This document shows, in pieces, positions 43,008 through 50,868 of a stretch of 64,000 nucleotides of DNA. Origin of the DNA: Shewanella litoralis. Lineage in GTDB: Bacteria; Pseudomonadota; Gammaproteobacteria; Enterobacterales; Shewanellaceae. The notes under the pieces were generated by a model. It made no database searches, had not been told where the DNA came from, and was given only the letters and a program-made list of their open reading frames with translations. The stretch covers positions 124,001-188,000 of the forward strand of contig NZ_WSRZ01000003.1 in NCBI RefSeq assembly GCF_009828585.1, read 5' to 3'. Numbering within the stretch: position 1 is the first letter of the stretch; every line of letters starts with the position of its first letter. The translations under genes were made by a program, and so were the position numbers.

Positions 43008-43482
43008 GGGATTATTATTTGACCGAGTCGACTGCACTTTATCAGAAATGTGTAGGCAAACTGTTAACCTAATTGAGGCTCGCGACGGCATTGATGTGTC
43101 GAGATGACTCGATATACCCCCACATTTTACCCCTACAATATACCCAACAAACTCATCTAGTGTAAAACGCTTAACCCACCATCCGTATCACACCGTGTCC
43201 TAATTTTGTCATTAACATGACCTTTTATTGCCATAAACGGTCGTCATAATGCTTCACAATGAACAATAAGAGCTAATCTATTTGTTCACCAAATTAGTGC
43301 AATTGCACCAATTAAAACAAACCGGCAAATATCAAAAAACAACAATAAAAGCATAAGCCATTGTAATAAAACAATTTAAAATAAATTAAAAAGTTGGCAC
43401 ACACTTTTCATATAGAGATTACATACCTACTAAGTAGTAGTTTGATTTTTAAGCAGTCCATTGTCATTTGTAGGAGATAGCG
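43008..43482. other. AT-rich non-coding region at the edge of the variable locus
   Basis: About 475 bases without a supported gene. It holds a 22-bp near-palindrome (43293-43314), long A/T runs near 43320-43390 and a weak sigma-54-like site at 43394-43411. The composition is clearly more AT-rich than the neighbouring npr. Confidence 0.6.
43293..43314. promoter_or_regulatory. Near-perfect 22-bp palindrome, operator-like
   Basis: AATT-A-GTGCAATTGCAC-C-AATT: a perfect 12-bp core (43297-43308) with AATT arms and one mismatched pair. It lies about 170 bases upstream of the 50-residue gene. It looks like a dimeric repressor site; no regulator is identified. Confidence 0.45.
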
Positions 43483-43635
43483 ATGAGTAAAATGAACCTA
43501 GGTCAGAATATTAAATCAGTTAATGGCATGGTGGCTAAGCTGGTTGAACAATGCCGTCAAAACATTTTTTTCTTAGCGCATCTTGGTTGCAGCCAATGGG
43601 ATGAAGTTGAATCCCGTTCTAGCAAATACAAATAA
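43483..43635 (+). CDS. Small unknown protein, 50 residues
   Basis: A short frame starting MSKMNLGQNIKSVNGMV, with a TAGGAG site eight bases before the ATG. The middle is amphipathic (VAKLVEQCRQNIFFLAHLG) with two Cys, and the end is basic (ESRSSKYK). No family is recognised. It is 20 bases before the helix-turn-helix gene, so the two may be co-transcribed. The strong ribosome site supports expression. Confidence 0.6.
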   Translation: MSKMNLGQNIKSVNGMVAKLVEQCRQNIFFLAHLGCSQWDEVESRSSKYK

Positions 43636-43655
43636 AGCATTAAGGAATCAATCTA

Positions 43656-43907
43656 ATGAGTATTTCAACTGCAAGACAATACCCTATGGACTTTCAACAT
43701 CAAGTGATTAGTGAAGTAAAAGTGCATAATCGCCTTTTATCTGATGTTGCTAAACAATATGGCGTATCGTCAAAAACGGTATACAAATGGGTTAAACACA
43801 GCGAAACCCGCAAAGCTGAAAACCGCGGTGCAATTGTGTCAGAGATCGCGCTTTTACAGCAAAAAATTACTCAGTTAAGTCAACAATTACAAACAATGGC
43901 AAGTTAA
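43656..43907 (+). CDS. Orphan transposase-type helix-turn-helix protein
   Basis: 83 residues. Residues about 10-50 form an HTH_Tnp_1 / IS3 OrfA-like domain (LLSDVAKQYGVSSKTVYKWV), then a Glu/Gln/Leu-rich coiled-coil end (SEIALLQQKITQLSQQLQTM) as in OrfA leucine zippers. No OrfB (DDE transposase) follows; instead the tandem repeat array begins 15 bases after the stop. It may be a relic of an insertion sequence or a domesticated DNA-binding protein. The ATG follows AAGGAATC. Confidence 0.7.
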   Translation: MSISTARQYPMDFQHQVISEVKVHNRLLSDVAKQYGVSSKTVYKWVKHSETRKAENRGAIVSEIALLQQKITQLSQQLQTMAS

Positions 43908-43924
43908 GCCAAACCCGTTTTGGC
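43908..43924 (+). other. Small hairpin after the HTH gene
   Basis: GCCAAA / TTTTGGC with a short loop, directly after the stop and touching the first repeat unit. No T-run. Confidence 0.35.
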
Positions 43925-44938
43925 AAGGATGTATGAGTGTATTATCGGTTGGTTCCCCAGCAAACGGATAATACAAAGCAAATAGCAACAACATCATACT
44001 AATAATAAGCGCACAACATCTTGCATCCTTGCCGCTTTATTTTTTACCGTTAATGCCGTGTGTTGCTGTAACGAACATAGTCATTAACGCGACAGTTCAG
44101 GCGTTATTGGGTCCCCAGACTCTATATCCAATAACGTCATTTTTATTCGAGTAGATGCTGTGCGATTCATTTAACGCCGCTCTTCCCATGTTATGGCAAG
44201 GATGTTTGACCGTATTATCAACTCGCCCCCAGCATGTCGATAACACAGCAAACAGACTAATAACAATAAGCGCAAAACTTCTTGCATCCTTGCCGCTTTA
44301 TTTTTTACCGTTAATGCCGTGTGTTGCTGTAACGAACATAGTCATTAACACAACAGTTCAGGCGTTATTGGGTCCCCAGACTCTATATCCAATAACGTCA
44401 TTTTTATTTACGTAGATACAGTGTGGTTCATTTAATGCTGCTCTACCCATGTTATGGCAAGGATGTTTGACCGTATTATCAACTAGCCCCCAGCACGTCG
44501 ATAGCACAGCAAACAGACTAATAACAATAAGCGCACAGCATCTTGCATCCTTGCCGCTTTATTTTTTACCGTTAATGGCCGGCGAGCCTGTTACAAGGCC
44601 CCGCAATTAACACAACAGTTCAGGCGTTATTGGGTCCCCAGACTCTATATCCAATAACGTCATTTTTATTTACGTAGATACAGTGTGGTTCATTTAATGC
44701 TGCTCTACCTATGTTATGGCAAGGATGTTTGACCGTATTATCAACTAGCCCCCAGCACGTCGATAGCACAGCAAACAGACTAATAACAATAAGCGCACAG
44801 CATCTTGCATCCTTGCCGCTTTATTTTTTTACCGTTAATGGCCGGCGAGCCTGTTACAAGGCCCCCGCAATTAACACAACAGTTCAGGCGTTATTGGGTC
44901 CCCAGACTCTATATCCAATAACGTCACTTTTATTCATG
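43922..44938. repeat. Tandem array of four ~261-bp units built of nested inverted repeats
   Basis: Units begin at 43922 (273 bp), 44195 (261 bp), 44456 (262 bp) and 44718 (about 220 bp, lacking the last linker). Each has: IR-A, GGCAAGGATG ... CATCCTTGCC, 10-bp arms about 112 bp outside-to-outside in unit 1 and about 100 in units 2-4, followed by GCTTTATTTTTTACC; IR-B, CGTTAATG ... CATTAACG in unit 1, shorter in others; IR-C, CGTTATTGG ... CCAATAACG around a GTCCCCAGACTCTATAT loop. Inside IR-A of unit 1 lies GTATTATC ... GATAATAC around TTCCCCAGC. Units 3 and 4 are almost identical. Units 1-2 and 3-4 carry different, unrelated sequence within IR-B, so the array is a mosaic. Short plus-strand frames crossing units are not supported as genes. 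Confidence 0.93.
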
Positions 44939-45031
44939 CCGTAGGCAGAATTGAGCTTTATCCATTAATAATATCCTCTAAGAAGGATAAAGGACTTAAG
45001 CAATAAGCAAAAAAGCGCAGGCAATGCAAAC

Positions 45032-45072
45032 AAAAGCCCCATAGCAAAGGATGCTCTGGGGCTTTTATTTTT
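45032..45072. terminator. Terminator between repeat array and hybrid kinase gene
   Basis: Stem AAAAGCCCCA / TGGGGCTTTT with a 15-base loop. A T-rich tail (TTTTATTTTTAT) on the plus strand suits transcripts from the array side; the other side suits the kinase gene. Confidence 0.8.
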
Positions 45073-45112
45073 ATCACAACTAGGTTGCTGTTACGACCAA
45101 CATCACAGTTAT

Positions 45113-48100
45113 CTAATGTGTTTCTGTTTGCTCTAGCCAAAACATCACTTTGTGTAAAAAAGCACCTTTATCTATCGGTTTAGAAATGAAGTCATTCATG
45201 CCTAGGCTTAAACACCTTTCGCGATCACCTGCCATAGCATCTGCTGTCATCGCAATAATCGTCACGTCGGTCATTAACTCACCCGCTTCTCCATTACGAA
45301 TAAGCTCGGTGGCTTTATAGCCATCCAATACCGGCATTTGCCCATCCATCAATACCAAATCTAATTCATTTTTATGCGTAATGTTTTGTAAAAAGGAGAT
45401 CGCTTCAGCACCATTATTTGCAGTGTGAACAATGACAGGTAATTCTTCTAATAATCCTTCAGCTACAATGCGGTTAATTTGGTTATCATCAACCACCAAA
45501 ACTCGGTACTTTTTCTCTTTGACTTCAGGAGCAACATTGTCATCTAATTGCGCTAATGTAGAGTGACGTTCACTATTTTCACTTAACAGCTTACTGTATA
45601 CATTGATAAGCTGAATAGGCAATACAGGTTTAATGAGATGCTTACAATAGGCGTTTTCAAGTACAGCAATGTCCACTTCATCGCGGCCTATCATTAACAA
45701 TAACGCGCCTTTTTGTTCATGGTATTGCTGGGTCCATTGTTTTGTGTCACCAATCACTAAACTATTATCAACAATCACGACATCCGTATGACCCAGGGCA
45801 TAAACAGTGATAAGTTGTTGATAAGACTCAATGAGTGTGACATGAGCCGACCAAGACTCGCAATGTTTTTGCATGATACTGGCGGTCAGATTGTCAGCAA
45901 TAAAAATCAGTACCGATTGATGAGCAAAGGGCATCAAAATAGGTTTGCTAAGGATATCGTGATTTTGCTGAGCACAGACGCTAAACGTAAAAGTACTTCC
46001 TTGATCTAACACGCTACTCACACCAATGTCGCCGCCCAGTAACGTGACTAATTGTTTCGAAATGGATAAGCCTAATCCCGTGCCGCCAAAATCGCGGGTG
46101 ATGGATCCATTAGCTTGAATGAAAGGTTTAAATAATTTTTGCTGCTGCTCTTTTGATATGCCAATACCGTTATCGATAATTGAAAATTCAACAAGGATAT
46201 TGTCGGGTTGATTGTCAAAAGCGCGCGTACTGACCTTGACAACCACATGGCCTTGCGCTGAAAACTTAATCGCATTGCCAATAAGATTAACCAAAATTTG
46301 TTTTATTCGATAGGGGTCACAAATTAACTTTCTGTGCCTTAATTCAACGCTGTCGAGTAATAAAATCAAGCCTTTCTCCTCGGCCCTAATCGACATCATA
46401 TTAATCACACCACACACATTTTCGAGTAAATCAAAAGCATCTAGCTCAATTTGTAAATTGCCCGACTCAATTTTAGACAAGTCCAGCAAGTCATTTATCA
46501 ATACTGTCAGTGTGGCAATGCTATTTTTGGCCATCAATAAGTAACTGAGTTGTTTCTCAGATAAATGCTCGCGCTTGAGTAATTCAACTAAACCGCCAAT
46601 CCCATTAAGAGGTGTGCGTATTTCGTGACTAATATTAGCCACAAACTCACTCTTGAGTTGATTCGCAGAGATAGCTTCTGCTGTTGCTGCTTCGAGCTCT
46701 TGGGTCCGTAATATCACCTGTTGCTCTAGTGATTCATTCATCTGCAGAATTTTTTGCTCACTACGTCGCGAGTCAGTTACATCACGGATAATGGCAGAGA
46801 TACTGCTTATTTGTTTTGAATTCATGGCAATCACAGGCGACAAACTTACCGTCAAGACTTTAGTTTGCAATTCATTAAATGCCGACTCCACTGTGACCAT
46901 CATATGCTCTTTGGCATCAAACACATCTGCAATTAAACGCGAGGTAAGCTTCTTTTCATCGCAAGTGTTGACCGCTTCATCGATAACATCAATTAAATTA
47001 GCCTTAATTGCTTGGCTTTGAGCAATGCCAAACAAAAACGTTGCCGATTCATTCCAACTGAGTATACGGCCTTGGCGATCAATACTGATAATAGCATCAG
47101 AAGAACCTGCAATAATGGCTTGATATAAAGACTGACTGTCATACAACACAATAATTTTATTGACATATTTTTGATACACCAGAATTATCGCCACAATAAT
47201 GCCGTAAATAACCAGCATCAATAACAGTATTAAATTACGTTGCGGTTGCCATAATGTATCCACCGCCGTTTCTGAAAATAAACCAATTACCGTTAACTGC
47301 CTGTCGTTATTAGTCGATAAAAAAATGGTTTCACCAATAGACCAATAATTGTGTTCGTCGAGCTTAACTGATTGGATATTGCCTGACGTTGGCAGTGGAG
47401 CATGGTCGGTTTGTGATTGCCATGTCGCGTGAGGAGCCTTTAAATCAAAACCAAACTGCATTGCTTGATTTGGCGCAGCGATAAAATAACCGTTCGTATT
47501 TAAAATGACTAACTCAAACAACGAATGTTTAAAATCTCTTTGTAATTGTTCAAGTAATAAGCTGGCGTCTATATTAGCGATAACAAAACCAAAAAAAAGA
47601 CCATCATCATCAAACATTGGCCTTGCAACCCGAAATGTTGGCCAGATAGGTGTTTCAATTACCCCATACTCGCGGTTTAAACTGATATCAGAAATATAAT
47701 GTTCATTGCCATTTAACGCGGCAATATCAGAATAATATTCCGAATTACCCTTTTCTTGTAACAAGCCCTCAGGTACGACAATAATCCTGTCATTACGCCG
47801 CTCAACTCTAACCACTTCTTGACCGTTATTTAAACGGCTAATAAAGCGTAATTGACGCATTTCTGGGTTAGCTTGAATGAACGCGCTAAACATGTCTTGT
47901 AAACGTTGTGTCCATTGCGCGGTTGTCGTGCCATCGATAGGATCAATACCGCCATGTTGCAATGTTCGACTGATCCCCATAACCGAGGCGGTAGAATGTA
48001 AAAACAATACCTTATTAGCATACACATCAAAGACGTTAGTCATTTCTTGCGTCGCTGTGTGACTGAGCTGGACTAGGGTCTTCTTATTGTTGTCGATTAT

Positions 48101-48229
48101 CGCTTGCTTGGCAAAATGAGAAAACACCAAATAAAACATCAAACAGCAGCTGCCAATGACAAAATAACCTAGGTAAGACAATGTTTTGTATCTAGCCTTA
48201 TTACTACTGTCAAACCATTGTTTGAGCAT
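45113..48229 (-). CDS. Membrane hybrid sensor histidine kinase (dCache-like, PAS, HisKA, HATPase, REC)
   Basis: 1038 residues. Transmembrane helices near 15-38 and 330-352 enclose a large periplasmic dCache-like sensor (about 40-325). A PAS domain (about 375-490) follows, then a coiled coil, HisKA with phospho-His535 in SHEIRTPLNG, and HATPase with NAIKFSAQGH and DFGGTGLGLSIS. A degenerate receiver-like region (about 765-880, with VIVDNS in place of the phospho-site) precedes a normal receiver with Asp962 in LVLMDGQMPVLDG. No HPt is present, so a separate HPt protein is needed. AAAGGA precedes the ATG. It starts nine bases after the response-regulator gene, in one operon. Confidence 0.9.
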   Translation of the reverse strand: MLKQWFDSSNKARYKTLSYLGYFVIGSCCLMFYLVFSHFAKQAIIDNNKKTLVQLSHTATQEMTNVFDVYANKVLFLHSTASVMGISRTLQHGGIDPIDGTTTAQWTQRLQDMFSAFIQANPEMRQLRFISRLNNGQEVVRVERRNDRIIVVPEGLLQEKGNSEYYSDIAALNGNEHYISDISLNREYGVIETPIWPTFRVARPMFDDDGLFFGFVIANIDASLLLEQLQRDFKHSLFELVILNTNGYFIAAPNQAMQFGFDLKAPHATWQSQTDHAPLPTSGNIQSVKLDEHNYWSIGETIFLSTNNDRQLTVIGLFSETAVDTLWQPQRNLILLLMLVIYGIIVAIILVYQKYVNKIIVLYDSQSLYQAIIAGSSDAIISIDRQGRILSWNESATFLFGIAQSQAIKANLIDVIDEAVNTCDEKKLTSRLIADVFDAKEHMMVTVESAFNELQTKVLTVSLSPVIAMNSKQISSISAIIRDVTDSRRSEQKILQMNESLEQQVILRTQELEAATAEAISANQLKSEFVANISHEIRTPLNGIGGLVELLKREHLSEKQLSYLLMAKNSIATLTVLINDLLDLSKIESGNLQIELDAFDLLENVCGVINMMSIRAEEKGLILLLDSVELRHRKLICDPYRIKQILVNLIGNAIKFSAQGHVVVKVSTRAFDNQPDNILVEFSIIDNGIGISKEQQQKLFKPFIQANGSITRDFGGTGLGLSISKQLVTLLGGDIGVSSVLDQGSTFTFSVCAQQNHDILSKPILMPFAHQSVLIFIADNLTASIMQKHCESWSAHVTLIESYQQLITVYALGHTDVVIVDNSLVIGDTKQWTQQYHEQKGALLLMIGRDEVDIAVLENAYCKHLIKPVLPIQLINVYSKLLSENSERHSTLAQLDDNVAPEVKEKKYRVLVVDDNQINRIVAEGLLEELPVIVHTANNGAEAISFLQNITHKNELDLVLMDGQMPVLDGYKATELIRNGEAGELMTDVTIIAMTADAMAGDRERCLSLGMNDFISKPIDKGAFLHKVMFWLEQTETH

Positions 48230-48238
48230 AGTTTTCCT

Positions 48239-50698
48239 TTAGTTTTCGTTCGCAAACAAAAATGCGTTAAAGTCATCTGCAGATAACGGACGGCTCAGTA
48301 AATACCCTTGTCCCATCGTGCATTCAAGCTCAAGCAATGCCAGGCGCTGTTCTTCGGTTTCTACACCTTCAGCAATTAACGCGAGTGACATTGATTTGCC
48401 TAATGAAATAATCGTTTTTACAATTTCATAATCATGTTTATTATTGAGCATGTCTTTCACAAATGACATGTCAATTTTCATCACATCGACATTAAATTTT
48501 TTCAAGTAAGATAAACTCGAATACCCTGTGCCAAAATCATCAATCGAAATCTTTATCCCTAACGATTTTAGCTGACTTAACTTAGTTTGCATTTCTGCGG
48601 CATCAATCATTAATGCCGTTTCAGTGATTTCAAGCTCTAACAATTCGGCGGGTAACTGATAATCCGTTAAGGCTTTTTCGATAAGATTAGCAAGATTTGG
48701 ATCCGAGAATTGTGCCACTGCAACGTTAACCGAGACCGGGATGACCTGCCCCATATCGAGCCAGTGTTTGGCTTCAGCGCAGGCTTTAAGTAGCACTTGT
48801 TTGCCCAGTTTAATAATTAACCCTGTCTCTTCGGCTAAAGGGATAAATTCTGTTGGCGAAATAAACACACCATCAGGCCCCACCAGCCTCACTAAGGCCT
48901 CTGCGCCGACAATGTGTTTAGTGGCTAAATCAAATTTAGGCTGATAATGAACAAGGAGTTCATCATTCGCGATGGCATTTCGTAAGCAGGTTTCTAACTG
49001 GTGCCGCTCACGAATATTACTTTCTAGATCATGAGAGAAGAAACTAAACCGATTTCGGCCTTCTTGCTTAGCTCTGTACATCGCCACATCGGCATGACGC
49101 ATTAACTCTTCAGCATCGGCAGCATCATTTGGATAAACACTAATGCCGATACTGATCGACACACTGAACTTTTGCTCAGCCAGAGTAAAGGGCTCGTGCA
49201 TGGCCTCGACTAATTTAGAAGCTAACACCGATGTCGCATCAACCGAGTGGGTGTCACTCATCAGAATGACAAACTCATCACCACCTAACCTCGCTAACGT
49301 GTACGAAGGCGGAATGAGTGAGCGCAAACGCTGTGCCATTAAACAAATCATCTCATCACCCAGTTGGTGCCCAAGTGAATCATTTAAGTATTTAAAGTGG
49401 TCAATATCGACGAGTAATGCCGCAGCCTTACTACCAAAAGACTTGGCTGTTGAGCAGGCTACGCTTAAGCGATCTTGCAATAAAATACGGTTGGGTAAAT
49501 CGGTAAGTTGATCATGGTTTGCTAAATGGCTCATTTTCATCGCCATAGCCATTGCTTCACTCACATCATGAAACACCATAATGGCGCCAATAACTTCACC
49601 ATTTTCATTACGGATAGGCGCTGCAGAGTCCTCAACAGCAAAAACTTGACCGCCTCGAGCGGTTAACTGACTATTTAATGCCATTGCCACAATACGTTGT
49701 TCACGCAATGCAATGTACAGCGGGTTTAACAAGGTATGGCGAGTGTTGGCGTCACGTAATTGCATTACTGTTTCAATTTTTTGATGTAATGCTTCTTTAA
49801 TTCGCCAGCCAGTCATTCGCTCAGCTATCGGGTTCATAAAAGTAATGAGCCCTTTAGTATCAGTTGCAATCACCGCATCGCCGATAGAATTTAATGTGAC
49901 CCGTAAACGTTCTTTTTCTGAGTATAAGGCTTGTTTTGCATGCTTAACTTCAGAGACATCAACAACAGTCACCAGGTAGCCATCGACGCCTGCGCTTGAT
50001 TTCATCTTAGATTGAAAGACTTCATAGAAACTCATTCCAAGCTTATCGATTACGGTGACGATATATTTTAATGGGTCGCTAGTGACGTTTGGCTGGTGCA
50101 TCAACACAGCACGACTCAGCTCATTTGGAAAGATAGTCGAAATATGCTTGCCACTGACTTGCCCCGATAGTGACTCAAACCAGGCGCCAGAGTAATCATT
50201 ACTAAATAAATTATGCCCTTCATTATCCCAATAGGTAATCAGCATAGGCACCTGGTTAACCAACTGCTGTAGCTCTTCTTTCGCTTTGATAATCAGGTGG
50301 TTTTGTTGTCGGATCTTAAGTTGGGTATGCACGCGCAAACAACAAATAGAGGCATTAAAAGGTTTAGTGATAAAATCGACACCGCCACTTTCTAGTGCCA
50401 GCTTTTCGAACTCGGGTTCCGTATGACCAGTAATGAAAATGATCGGAATATCACGGTATCGCGGGTTGGATTTAAGCGCATTGCATACTTGCCATCCATC
50501 CATATCAGGCATTTCAATATCAAGCAAAATGACATCAGGCTTAATTTTATCCACTAACGCCAATGCATTGCTGCCAGACTCTGAGAAATAAATATTACCT
50601 AACGGTGCTAAAATATCCTCTAAAACAAAGATATTTTGAATATCGTCATCAATAATTAAAATTCGATAAACTGTATTAGCTAAACCCGACAACAACAT
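48239..50698 (-). CDS. Response regulator with PAS, GGDEF and EAL domains
   Basis: 819 residues. An N-terminal receiver with phospho-acceptor Asp60 (VILLDIEMPDMDGW), two PAS domains (about 140-255 and 260-385), GGDEF (about 395-555) with an intact GGDEF at 472-476, and EAL (about 575-815) with EAL at 600-602 and DFGTGYSSLSYLKK. Both c-di-GMP-making and -breaking motifs are intact. The I-site RxxD is missing (PPSY at that place), so no product inhibition is expected. The pairing with the hybrid kinase suggests phosphorylation sets the net activity. First gene of the operon, divergent from the CHASE-HPt gene. Confidence 0.92.
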   Translation of the reverse strand: MLLSGLANTVYRILIIDDDIQNIFVLEDILAPLGNIYFSESGSNALALVDKIKPDVILLDIEMPDMDGWQVCNALKSNPRYRDIPIIFITGHTEPEFEKLALESGGVDFITKPFNASICCLRVHTQLKIRQQNHLIIKAKEELQQLVNQVPMLITYWDNEGHNLFSNDYSGAWFESLSGQVSGKHISTIFPNELSRAVLMHQPNVTSDPLKYIVTVIDKLGMSFYEVFQSKMKSSAGVDGYLVTVVDVSEVKHAKQALYSEKERLRVTLNSIGDAVIATDTKGLITFMNPIAERMTGWRIKEALHQKIETVMQLRDANTRHTLLNPLYIALREQRIVAMALNSQLTARGGQVFAVEDSAAPIRNENGEVIGAIMVFHDVSEAMAMAMKMSHLANHDQLTDLPNRILLQDRLSVACSTAKSFGSKAAALLVDIDHFKYLNDSLGHQLGDEMICLMAQRLRSLIPPSYTLARLGGDEFVILMSDTHSVDATSVLASKLVEAMHEPFTLAEQKFSVSISIGISVYPNDAADAEELMRHADVAMYRAKQEGRNRFSFFSHDLESNIRERHQLETCLRNAIANDELLVHYQPKFDLATKHIVGAEALVRLVGPDGVFISPTEFIPLAEETGLIIKLGKQVLLKACAEAKHWLDMGQVIPVSVNVAVAQFSDPNLANLIEKALTDYQLPAELLELEITETALMIDAAEMQTKLSQLKSLGIKISIDDFGTGYSSLSYLKKFNVDVMKIDMSFVKDMLNNKHDYEIVKTIISLGKSMSLALIAEGVETEEQRLALLELECTMGQGYLLSRPLSADDFNAFLFANEN

Positions 50699-50868
50699 TA
50701 TCGCCTTACTCCTTTTTACGTCACAACATCCATTTACCTAATATATTGTTAGGTTTTTAACGACTTACTTTATATTACATTGTATTGGCAAGTAATAAGC
50801 GGTTACAGTTAACGACATGCAGCCTTTCACCATTGACTCAGCAACGCACATTCAACACAGGTAACACT

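Noticed and set aside
43656-43907. Complete IS3-type insertion sequence
   Set aside because: Only an OrfA-like frame is present; no OrfB, terminal repeats or target duplication were found.
43922-44938. Array read as integron attC sites
   Set aside because: Arms such as GTTATTGG do not match the GTTRRRY / RYYYAAC core, no integrase is nearby and there are no gene cassettes.
43922-44938. Array read as a retron msr-msd
   Set aside because: The IR-A layout is suggestive, but no reverse transcriptase gene is present in or near the locus.
44155-44944. Plus-strand open frames of 77-86 residues in the repeat units
   Set aside because: They exist only because the repeat is duplicated, have no ribosome site and run through the inverted repeats.
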